Shown one piece after another: positions 8,816-15,019 of a DNA stretch of 18,324 bases; position 1 is the first letter of the stretch, and every line of letters starts with the position of its first letter. The position numbers and the translations under genes were made by a program. Below the pieces are notes generated by a model. That model saw nothing but the letters and a program-made list of their open reading frames with translations, made no database searches and was not told the origin of the DNA. The stretch is from Bacteroidales bacterium (GTDB lineage: Bacteria; Bacteroidota; Bacteroidia; Bacteroidales; UBA7960), in the NCBI GenBank assembly GCA_007132865.1, contig SLNU01000297.1, forward strand, positions 1 to 18,324, written 5' to 3'.

Positions 8816-8858
8816 TAGGTTTGCATCCGGTCCGCAATGGCCGTGACCGATATTTTTG
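8816..8858 (+). promoter_or_regulatory. Two candidate -7 boxes upstream of the nucleoside transporter
   Basis: TAGGTTTGC (8816-8824) and TATTTTTG (8851-8858) both match TAnnTTTG in the 104-base gap between the DUF151 gene and the transporter ATG at 8883. Neither has a -33 TTG at ideal distance: the TTG at 8800-8802 is 13 bases before the first box, and the TTTG at 8820-8823 is 27 before the second. One may drive transporter-thyA transcription. Confidence 0.3.
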
Positions 8859-8882
8859 TGGTGTTAATGAAACCGGACCATC

Positions 8883-10601
8883 ATGAAATCCTTTCTTTAT
8901 TTATTCCTTTTTGTGGTTTTGACGCTCTGTCCGTTCGGACTCACCTCGCTGGGGTCGGAGACCCCGGGGAACCAGGCTGAAACAGAGCGCCTGGTCAGAC
9001 TCCAGGAAGGATTCGAAACGGTCACAAGCACGGAAACGGGCGGTACGCAAAGGACCAGTACAGCCCCGCAAAGGACCGGTACAGCCCCGCAAAGGACCGG
9101 TACGGCCCCGCAGGGGACCGGTACGGCCATAAGCCCGCAAGCGGCCGATACTGCCATGACCCCGCTGGGGGCCGCTATGGCCACAACCCAGGAAGATGCC
9201 GACACGGCCACGACCCTATCCGGTATATCTCCGGAAGATGCCGACACGGAGGACACCGGGGTCACGGAGCTCACCCACGAGCCTGTAGAGGTCTTGTTCG
9301 ATCAGGGGTTTTCAATAAGGAACCTTTTCAGGGGTTTGCTGGGAATGCTGTCACTGATCGGCATCGCCTGGGTGTTCAGCGCCAACCGCAAGGCGATATC
9401 ATGGAAGGTGGTGGGCATCGGACTCGCCATTCAGCTGCTGCTGGCCTTCAGCATCCTGCAGGTCCCGCCCGTACAGTATTTCTTCGAACTGGTGGGAAAG
9501 GTCTTCGTGGTGATCCTGGATTTCTCCAAAGCCGGTACAGAATTCTTGTTTGCCGGGTTCCTTGACACCAGCACCTATGGCTTTATTTTCGCCTTCCAGG
9601 TGTTGCCGACCATCATCTTTTTTTCGGCCCTTACCAGCCTGCTCTTCTACCTGGGCATCATCCAGAAGGTGGTTTACGGACTGGCCTGGCTGATGACCAA
9701 AGCCATGCGGCTTTCCGGTGCAGAAAGCCTCTCCGTGGCCGGGAACATCTTTCTCGGACAAACCGAGTCGCCCCTGATGATCAAGGCTTACCTGGAGAAA
9801 ATGACCCGATCGGAGATCCTGCTCGTGATGACAGGAGGTATGGCCACAATGGCCGGAGGGGTGCTGGCAGCCTACATCAGCTTTTTGGGCGGGGACGACC
9901 CCGTGCAACGCCTCGTATTTGCCAAGCATTTGCTGGCGGCATCCATCATGGCAGCACCAGGGGCCGTGGTGATCTCCAAGATCCTGATGCCCCAGACCCA
10001 GGAGATCGACAAATCCATGGATATCAGCAAGGATCGCATTGGCAACAACGTGCTGGATGCCATCTCCAACGGCACGACCGAGGGGCTCAAGCTGGCCGCG
10101 AACGTGGCTGCCATGCTGTTGGTTTTCATTGCCTTCATCGCCATGTTCAATTTTATTGTCGGAAAGCTCGGGTTGTGGATCAACCTGAACCCCTGGATTG
10201 AACAGATCAGCGACGGACAGTATTCCCAGCTGTCGCTGCAGTTCATACTGGGCTATGTTTTCGCCCCGGTCATGTGGCTGATAGGCATCAGCCTGCCCGA
10301 CATCACGCTGGCCGGAAGGTTGTTGGGAGAAAAAGTAATCATGACCGAGTTCATCGGCTATGTGAGCCTTGCCGAGCTGAAGGATGCCGGGGCATTCTCC
10401 GACCCCAAATCGATCATCATGGCCACTTATATGCTTTGCGGGTTCGCTAATTTTGCCAGCATCGGCATACAGATTGGGGGAATCGGATCCCTGGCCCCCG
10501 GCAAGCGGGTCCTGCTATCGCAGTTCGGAATGCGGGCACTGCTCGGCGGCACGATGGCAGCGCTGATGAGCGCCACCATCGTCGGGATCATCCTGGGATA
10601 A
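8883..10601 (+). CDS. CNT-family (NupC-type) nucleoside transporter with repetitive N-terminal extension
   Basis: A concentrative nucleoside transporter (572 aa) in the inner membrane, expected to import nucleosides with Na+ or H+. The core (about 145-572) is a chain of membrane segments carrying the family motifs: GQTESP (292-297, the Gln-Thr-Glu that contacts the nucleobase and cation), SNGTTEGLKLAANV (395-408) and LCGFANFASIGIQ (518-530). Residues 1-25 look like a signal peptide or first membrane helix (MKSFLYLFLFVVLTL). Residues about 26-140 are a low-complexity Thr/Ala/Pro/Gln/Asp-rich extension with heptad repeats (QRTGTAP), probably periplasmic if the first segment is inserted or cleaved. 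Bacteroidetes CNT proteins commonly have a signal-like N terminus, but the repeat is odd. The stop is 15 bases before thyA, so the two are likely co-transcribed. Confidence 0.93.
   Translation: MKSFLYLFLFVVLTLCPFGLTSLGSETPGNQAETERLVRLQEGFETVTSTETGGTQRTSTAPQRTGTAPQRTGTAPQGTGTAISPQAADTAMTPLGAAMATTQEDADTATTLSGISPEDADTEDTGVTELTHEPVEVLFDQGFSIRNLFRGLLGMLSLIGIAWVFSANRKAISWKVVGIGLAIQLLLAFSILQVPPVQYFFELVGKVFVVILDFSKAGTEFLFAGFLDTSTYGFIFAFQVLPTIIFFSALTSLLFYLGIIQKVVYGLAWLMTKAMRLSGAESLSVAGNIFLGQTESPLMIKAYLEKMTRSEILLVMTGGMATMAGGVLAAYISFLGGDDPVQRLVFAKHLLAASIMAAPGAVVISKILMPQTQEIDKSMDISKDRIGNNVLDAISNGTTEGLKLAANVAAMLLVFIAFIAMFNFIVGKLGLWINLNPWIEQISDGQYSQLSLQFILGYVFAPVMWLIGISLPDITLAGRLLGEKVIMTEFIGYVSLAELKDAGAFSDPKSIIMATYMLCGFANFASIGIQIGGIGSLAPGKRVLLSQFGMRALLGGTMAALMSATIVGIILG
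9046..9129 (+). repeat. 21-bp minisatellite, four units, inside the nucleoside transporter gene
   Basis: Units beginning cgcaaaggacc occur at 9046, 9067 and 9088; the fourth, at 9109, reads cgcaggggacc. Each is 21 bases, so seven residues (Q-R-T-G-T-A-P). Units are nearly identical, with a few substitutions. The next 120 bases show a decayed continuation: ggaagatgccgacacgg at 9191 and 9233 lies 42 bases apart, twice the unit. Confidence 0.9.
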
Positions 10602-10616
10602 AAAGGGAAAAAACAC

Positions 10617-11408
10617 ATGAAACAATACCTTGACCTCTTAGACCATGTACTTGAGAACGGAGTCCGCAAGGAAGACCGCACCGGTACCGGCACCCTGAGT
10701 GTCTTCGGATACCAGATGCGGTTCGACCTGCAGCAAGGCTTTCCCCTGCTTACCACCAAGAAACTGCACCTGCGGTCCATCATCCACGAACTGCTTTGGT
10801 TCCTGAAGGGGGATACCAATATCCGTTACCTGAATGAGCAAAAGGTGACCATCTGGGATGAGTGGGCAAACCCGGAGGGTGACCTCGGACCAATATACGG
10901 GGCCCAGTGGAGGCGCTGGCAGGCGGGGGAGCGGACCGTGGACCAGGTAGTCGGACTGATAGAGCAAATACGCACCAAGCCCGATTCCCGCCGCCTGATC
11001 GTCAGCGCCTGGAATGTCGGACAGATAGAGGAGATGGCGCTGCCACCCTGCCATGTACTGTTCCAGTTTTACGTGGCCGAAGGCAGGCTTTCCTGCCAGT
11101 TGTACCAGCGCAGCGCCGACATCTTCCTGGGCGTCCCCTTCAACATCGCCTCATACGCCCTGCTGGCCATGATGGTGGCCCAGGTATGCGAGCTACAGCT
11201 GGGTGAATTCATTCACACCTTTGGAGACGCCCACCTGTACCTGAACCATATCGAACAGGCAAAACTTCAGGCGGGACGGGAACCCCGGCCGCTTCCGACA
11301 ATGCATATCAACCCGGAGGTAAAAGACATCCTGGGGTTCCGCTTTGAGGATTTCCGGCTGGAGGGCTACGACCCCCACCCGCACATCAAGGCCCCCATCG
11401 CGGTCTGA
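10617..11408 (+). CDS. thyA: Thymidylate synthase
   Basis: Methylates dUMP to dTMP with methylenetetrahydrofolate, releasing dihydrofolate. It has 263 residues (E. coli ThyA has 264) and full-length family landmarks: [14 protein letters not shown] (18-31), the WDEWA segment, [11 protein letters not shown] (91-101), the catalytic Cys145 in [10 protein letters not shown], the phosphate-binding [16 protein letters not shown] and the C-terminal IKAPIAV that closes over the site. The ATG at 10617 lies 15 bases after the transporter stop, which suggests co-transcription. It belongs to the ThyA class, so folate recycling needs a DHFR, supplied by the next gene. Confidence 0.98.
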   Translation: MKQYLDLLDHVLENGVRKEDRTGTGTLSVFGYQMRFDLQQGFPLLTTKKLHLRSIIHELLWFLKGDTNIRYLNEQKVTIWDEWANPEGDLGPIYGAQWRRWQAGERTVDQVVGLIEQIRTKPDSRRLIVSAWNVGQIEEMALPPCHVLFQFYVAEGRLSCQLYQRSADIFLGVPFNIASYALLAMMVAQVCELQLGEFIHTFGDAHLYLNHIEQAKLQAGREPRPLPTMHINPEVKDILGFRFEDFRLEGYDPHPHIKAPIAV

Positions 11409-11416
11409 GCAACGGA

Positions 11417-11448
11417 TTTGACACGGGTTGAAAAAAACACTACATTTA
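11417..11448 (+). promoter_or_regulatory. Possible promoter of folA
   Basis: TTTG (11417-11420) and TACATTTA (11441-11448) are separated by 20 bases, matching the TTG-N17-23-TAnnTTTG pattern except for the last base. It would give a leader of about 60 bases before the ATG at 11517. The 108-base gap makes a separate folA promoter plausible but not needed. Confidence 0.3.
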
Positions 11449-11516
11449 CCGCCTCTGGGCTATTGTTGAATTCCGCGGGCCGCCTGCTTTCGCCCCCGGA
11501 CACCAAACGCTGAAAC

Positions 11517-12017
11517 ATGAAGATTTCCCTCATCGCCGCCGTGGCGAACAACAATGTTATTGGCAACAATAACGGCCTGATCTGGAAGCTTCCGGCTGAC
11601 CTGAAACATTTTAAGAACATGACCATGGGGCATGTGCTGATCATGGGGCGAAAGACTTTTGAGTCTATCGGGACGCCCTTGAAGGGCCGGACCACCATCG
11701 TGGTCACCCGGCAAAAGGGATACGATGCCAAAGGCTGTGCTGTCGCGCATTCGCTCAAGGAAGCCCTGAACCTGGTTAAGGAGGAAAAAAAAGAAGTGTT
11801 TGTGGCAGGAGGCGGGGAGATCTATTCCCTGGCCATCCAGCTCCACCAGGCCAGGCGCATTTACCTGACGCGTATTTATGCAGAATTTGAAGGGGACACA
11901 TTCTTCCCTGAAATCGACAAGAACAGCTGGGAACTCATTGAACGCGACGACTGGGAGTCAGACGAAAAAAATCCCTACCCCTATTCGTTTCAGATCTACA
12001 AAAGGAAAAGCAAATAG
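11517..12017 (+). CDS. folA: Dihydrofolate reductase
   Basis: Reduces dihydrofolate to tetrahydrofolate with NADPH, regenerating the cofactor consumed by ThyA. It is 166 aa, usual for a chromosomal DHFR. Landmarks are SLIAAVANNNVIG (4-16), NGLIWKLPADLKHFK with Trp23 and the substrate-binding Asp28, MGRKTFESIG (43-52), the NADPH-binding VAGGGEIY (96-103) and a terminal strand YPYSFQIYKRK. There is no sign of a plasmid-borne trimethoprim-resistant type; it looks like the native enzyme. The ATG at 11517 fits the family N terminus (MKISLIAAVA). It converges on the secreted protein gene, with only 40 bases between stops and no clear hairpin terminator. Confidence 0.97.
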   Translation: MKISLIAAVANNNVIGNNNGLIWKLPADLKHFKNMTMGHVLIMGRKTFESIGTPLKGRTTIVVTRQKGYDAKGCAVAHSLKEALNLVKEEKKEVFVAGGGEIYSLAIQLHQARRIYLTRIYAEFEGDTFFPEIDKNSWELIERDDWESDEKNPYPYSFQIYKRKSK

Positions 12018-12043
12018 CGCCGGGAAAAGCATATAGCGCCGGC
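12006..12043 (+). repeat. 19-bp tandem duplication spanning the folA stop codon
   Basis: aaaagcaaatagcgccggg (12006-12024) is followed at once by aaaagcatatagcgccggc (12025-12043), with two mismatches in 19. The first copy contains the last folA codons and the TAG stop; the second lies entirely in the short convergent gap. Confidence 0.8.
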
Positions 12044-12057
12044 TCAGGTGTTATGCC

Positions 12058-13311
12058 TCAGGTCTTCTGCGGCTGTTTCCGGGCGGCCGGGAACAGTACA
12101 TTGTTTAGGATCAGCCGGTAACCCGGAGAATTGGGGTACAGGTTCAGGTCGGTGGGGGGATCGCCCACAAAGTGCTGGTAGTCTTCCGGATCATGCCCGC
12201 CCATGAAGGTAAATGTTCCGTTGCCCAGCGAGCCATGGATGTACCTGGCTTCGTTCTTCGCCCTGGTCTCCCCCAGTATCGTCACCGATGGTTTGATGAA
12301 ATCATAGCGAAAGGCGGTGGTCTGTCCCATGAACCCCCTGACCACGCTTTCGTGGTTTTGGGTGAGCATGGTTGGCACGACATCCCATTTGGCGGAAAAC
12401 TCGAATAGCGTGAAAAAATCCGTCCGCCTGTCCCGCCCCGATTTGGGGACGTCGATGTTTGACTTTTCATAGATTGTCGGGTCGGTGATCACGGTAAAGT
12501 TCTGAAAGGCGAAGGTGCGGCTGAAGTCAAGCTTTTCCTGGGCGCCGGGTTCCACCGGGTCTCCGTCGTACACCTCATGCAGGATATCCACCCCCTCTGC
12601 TGCCAGGGCGATATCGATGCTTTCCGGGGCAGAACACATCGCAAACATATAACCGCCGCCCGCCACAAAATCCCTGATCTTTTTTGCCACCGCGAGCTTC
12701 AGGTGGGAAACCTTGCTGTATCCAAGACGCCGGGCCGTTTCCTGGGCCAGTCTGACATCCTGCTGGTACCAGTCATTGTTGCGGTAGGCAAACCAGAACT
12801 TCCCGAACTGCCCGGTAAAGTCCTCATGGTGCAGGTGCAGCCAGTCGTAAAGGGGCAGCACCCCCGACAACACCTCTTCGTCGTATACCACATCATAGGG
12901 TATCTCTGAATAAGTCAGGGCCAGGGTCACGGCATCATCCCAGGGAAGGCTGTTGGGCGGGGAGTACACGGCGATTCGCGGCACCTTGTGCAGGCGGATC
13001 TCATCCATGTTCACATCGGGTTCGGCAATCTCGCGAAGGATGGCCGCGGCCTGCACATCGGCAATGACCTGGTAAGACACCCCGCGCACCAGCAATTCCT
13101 CCTCGAACTCCCGGTGGTGGTCAAACATAAAGCTGCCGCCACGGTAATTCAGCAGCCAGCTGATCTCTACGTCATAGGTGAGCACATGGTAGGCAATCCC
13201 GTATGCTTTCAGATGGTTGCGCTGGGTATTGTCCATCGGCACCAGGATCTGTGCCGCGAACACGGGCAGCTGGAAAACCAACAGCAAAAATATCAATAGC
13301 AGTCTGTACAT
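12058..13311 (-). CDS. Conserved secreted Bacteroidetes protein of unknown function ('asparagine synthetase B'-like label)
   Basis: A 417-residue protein with a Sec signal peptide (MYRLLLIFLLLVFQLPVFAA, cleavage near residues 19-21). I recognise the family as one common in Bacteroidetes and often labelled asparagine synthetase B, but none of that enzyme's features are visible: no N-terminal nucleophile Cys and no ATP-pyrophosphatase loop. Visible conserved blocks are LVPMDNTQRNHLKAYG (23-38), WLLNYRGGSF (52-61), PWDDAVTLALTYSEIPYD (123-140), LHLHHEDFTGQFGKFW (158-173), AKKIRDFVAGGGYMFAMC (209-226) and GTFTFMGGHDPEDY (365-378). The GGG-x5-Cys turn and late GGH resemble ThuA / class I glutamine-amidotransferase-like folds; this is inference. 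The start at 13311 is preferred over the in-frame ATG at 13419, because only the former puts the signal peptide at the N terminus. It lies 133 bases downstream of dnaB; function unknown. Confidence 0.85.
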   Translation of the reverse strand: MYRLLLIFLLLVFQLPVFAAQILVPMDNTQRNHLKAYGIAYHVLTYDVEISWLLNYRGGSFMFDHHREFEEELLVRGVSYQVIADVQAAAILREIAEPDVNMDEIRLHKVPRIAVYSPPNSLPWDDAVTLALTYSEIPYDVVYDEEVLSGVLPLYDWLHLHHEDFTGQFGKFWFAYRNNDWYQQDVRLAQETARRLGYSKVSHLKLAVAKKIRDFVAGGGYMFAMCSAPESIDIALAAEGVDILHEVYDGDPVEPGAQEKLDFSRTFAFQNFTVITDPTIYEKSNIDVPKSGRDRRTDFFTLFEFSAKWDVVPTMLTQNHESVVRGFMGQTTAFRYDFIKPSVTILGETRAKNEARYIHGSLGNGTFTFMGGHDPEDYQHFVGDPPTDLNLYPNSPGYRLILNNVLFPAARKQPQKT

Positions 13312-13444
13312 TTCGAAAAGATTTTGATCCCACAACAAGGCAGGTACGGATAAACCGCGTGTCTTTACTATCAACGCAAAACCGATGGGATTGTTTTGCC
13401 GCTTCCTGCGGACAGGCATGCCGGGGGCGACCGAAATACCTTAG

Positions 13445-14971
13445 CTAGAAAGGCACTTCGTCGTCGTCCATGTCGTTCATCTTCGAGGGCAGGGTAAGCG
13501 TTTTCGCGCCCTGATCAAAACTGTCTGACGGACCCAGGTCAGACGGGTGGTCATAACCGCCAGCGTCGTAGTCGGTGAACTTGGCGAAGCGGCTGATGAA
13601 GCGCAAGGATACATCCCCAAGGCTGCCGTTCCGGTGCTTGGCGATGATGACCTGTGCCAGTCCCTCGGTGCTGTGGCCCTTCTCGTCCTCTGTGATCTGA
13701 TAGTATTCCGGCCGGTAGATGAACAGGACCATGTCTGCATCCTGTTCGATGGCGCCGGACTCCCGGAGGTCAGAAAGGATTGGCCGCTTCGAGCCCCCCC
13801 TGGTCTCCACCGCACGGCTGAGCTGAGAGATGGCAATGATGGGAATGTTTAGCTCCTTGGCAAGGCTTTTCATGGACCGGGAAATATTGCTGATCTCCTG
13901 CTCACGGTTGCCGCGGTTGTCATTCCCGGCCGACATCAATTGCAGGTAGTCCACTACCACCAGCTGCACGTCATGCTGGGCCTTCAGGCGCCGGCATTTG
14001 GCCCGCAGTTCGAATATCGACAAGGCCGGCGTGTCATCAATATACAAGGGAGCATCGGTCAGGGTATTGATCCGGGCGTTGAGCTGTTCCCACTCATACT
14101 GCTCCAGCTGCCCCCGCCTGAGCTTGTCTGCTTCCAGTTCCGTCTCACTCGAGATCAGACGGGTTACCAGCTGGACACCCGACATCTCCAGGGAGAAAAT
14201 GGCAATTGGTTTTTTGAAGTCCACCGCCATATTGCGGGCCATGGACAGCATAAAGGCGGTCTTGCCCATGCCGGGACGGGCGGCCAGTACGACGAGGTCA
14301 GACTTCTGCCAGCCGGCGGTGATGCGGTCAATTCCTGAAAATCCACTCGGAATGCCACTGATATGGCCCTCCTGGTTTTTGGCCCCTTCAATTTGCTTGA
14401 CGGCCTCCTTGACCAGGGAATACATGTCCTCATAATTCCTCCTGAGGTTGGTCTCGCTGACCGCAAACAATTCCTTCTCGGCCTTGTCGAGGATGTCGAA
14501 CACGTCGGTGGTGTCCTCATAGGAATCCTTGATGATCTCCGAGCTGATGCGGATCAGCTCCCGCTGCAGGTATTTCTGCAGCACGATCCGGGCATGGAAC
14601 TCCACATTGGCCGCGGAAGCCACGCGGTTGGTCAGCATGGAGATGGTATAGGCCCCGCCCACCAGGTCCAGCTCCCCCCTTTTTTTCAGTTCCTGGGTCA
14701 CCGTGAGGATGTCGACCGGCTGGGAGTTGCCAAACAGGTCATGGATGGCCGCAAAGATCTTCTGGTGGGCTTCCCGGTAAAAAACCTCCGGCTTGAGGAT
14801 GTCGATGACGTTGGTCAGCGCATTCTGTTCAAGCATCATGGCGCCCAGCACGGCCTCCTCCAGGTCGGCGGCCTGCGGAGGCACCCGGCCATGGTCAGAA
14901 TAGTCCATGCCGGCACCTGTCTTTCCCGCCTTGCGTGAGGCAATCCGTGCTTTCTGATCTTTTTGTTCCAT
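13445..14971 (-). CDS. dnaB: Replicative DNA helicase DnaB
   Basis: Hexameric 5'-3' helicase of the replication fork, 508 aa. The N-terminal primase-interacting domain (about 28-170) starts at VPPQAADLEEAVLGAMM. The RecA-like domain has Walker A ARPGMGKTAF (231-240), Walker B LVVVDYLQLM (337-346), the ISQLSRAVE segment (381-389) and the arginine-finger region SDLRESGAIEQDADMV (400-415), then FIYRPEYY and AKHRNGSLGD. No intein interrupts it, although the family is a frequent intein host. The last eleven residues, MNDMDDDEVPF, mimic the acidic SSB tail. The start at 14971 gives a basic leader of 21 residues; Met22 (codon at 14908) is an alternative, since the likely promoter lies only 4 bases upstream of the first ATG. 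Downstream is the secreted orphan gene; upstream is the DUF2779 gene. Confidence 0.97.
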   Translation of the reverse strand: MEQKDQKARIASRKAGKTGAGMDYSDHGRVPPQAADLEEAVLGAMMLEQNALTNVIDILKPEVFYREAHQKIFAAIHDLFGNSQPVDILTVTQELKKRGELDLVGGAYTISMLTNRVASAANVEFHARIVLQKYLQRELIRISSEIIKDSYEDTTDVFDILDKAEKELFAVSETNLRRNYEDMYSLVKEAVKQIEGAKNQEGHISGIPSGFSGIDRITAGWQKSDLVVLAARPGMGKTAFMLSMARNMAVDFKKPIAIFSLEMSGVQLVTRLISSETELEADKLRRGQLEQYEWEQLNARINTLTDAPLYIDDTPALSIFELRAKCRRLKAQHDVQLVVVDYLQLMSAGNDNRGNREQEISNISRSMKSLAKELNIPIIAISQLSRAVETRGGSKRPILSDLRESGAIEQDADMVLFIYRPEYYQITEDEKGHSTEGLAQVIIAKHRNGSLGDVSLRFISRFAKFTDYDAGGYDHPSDLGPSDSFDQGAKTLTLPSKMNDMDDDEVPF

Positions 14972-14975
14972 TGGT

Positions 14976-15006
14976 CAAAAGTAAACAATGATCGGTCGGC
15001 TCACAA
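14976..15006 (-). promoter_or_regulatory. Promoter of dnaB (TTG-N20-TACTTTTG), nearly leaderless
   Basis: On the minus strand TTG (15006-15004) is followed after 20 bases by TACTTTTG (14983-14976). This fully matches the Bacteroidetes TTG-N17-23-TAnnTTTG pattern. The last base of the box is only 4 bases from the ATG at 14971, so transcription should begin at or next to the start codon. A 5-bp inverted repeat (gtcgg at 14995-14999, ccgac at 15012-15016) flanks the -33 element. Confidence 0.55.
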
Positions 15007-15019
15007 TAAAAACCGACAA

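Noticed and set aside
9046..9129. CRISPR-like array
   Set aside because: Units are head-to-tail without spacers and are in frame within a gene, so it is a minisatellite.
11517..12017. folA as an acquired trimethoprim-resistance gene
   Set aside because: Length, motifs and position next to thyA fit the native chromosomal DHFR, and no mobile element is nearby.
13312..13419. N-terminal extension of the secreted orphan protein from the ATG at 13419
   Set aside because: It would bury the signal peptide 36 residues into the protein, and the extra residues look like translated intergenic sequence.
14995..15016. 5-bp inverted repeat between the DUF2779 gene and dnaB as a terminator
   Set aside because: The stem is short, the loop has 12 bases, no T run follows in the direction of transcription, and it overlaps the dnaB promoter. 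It is noted there only as a possible operator.
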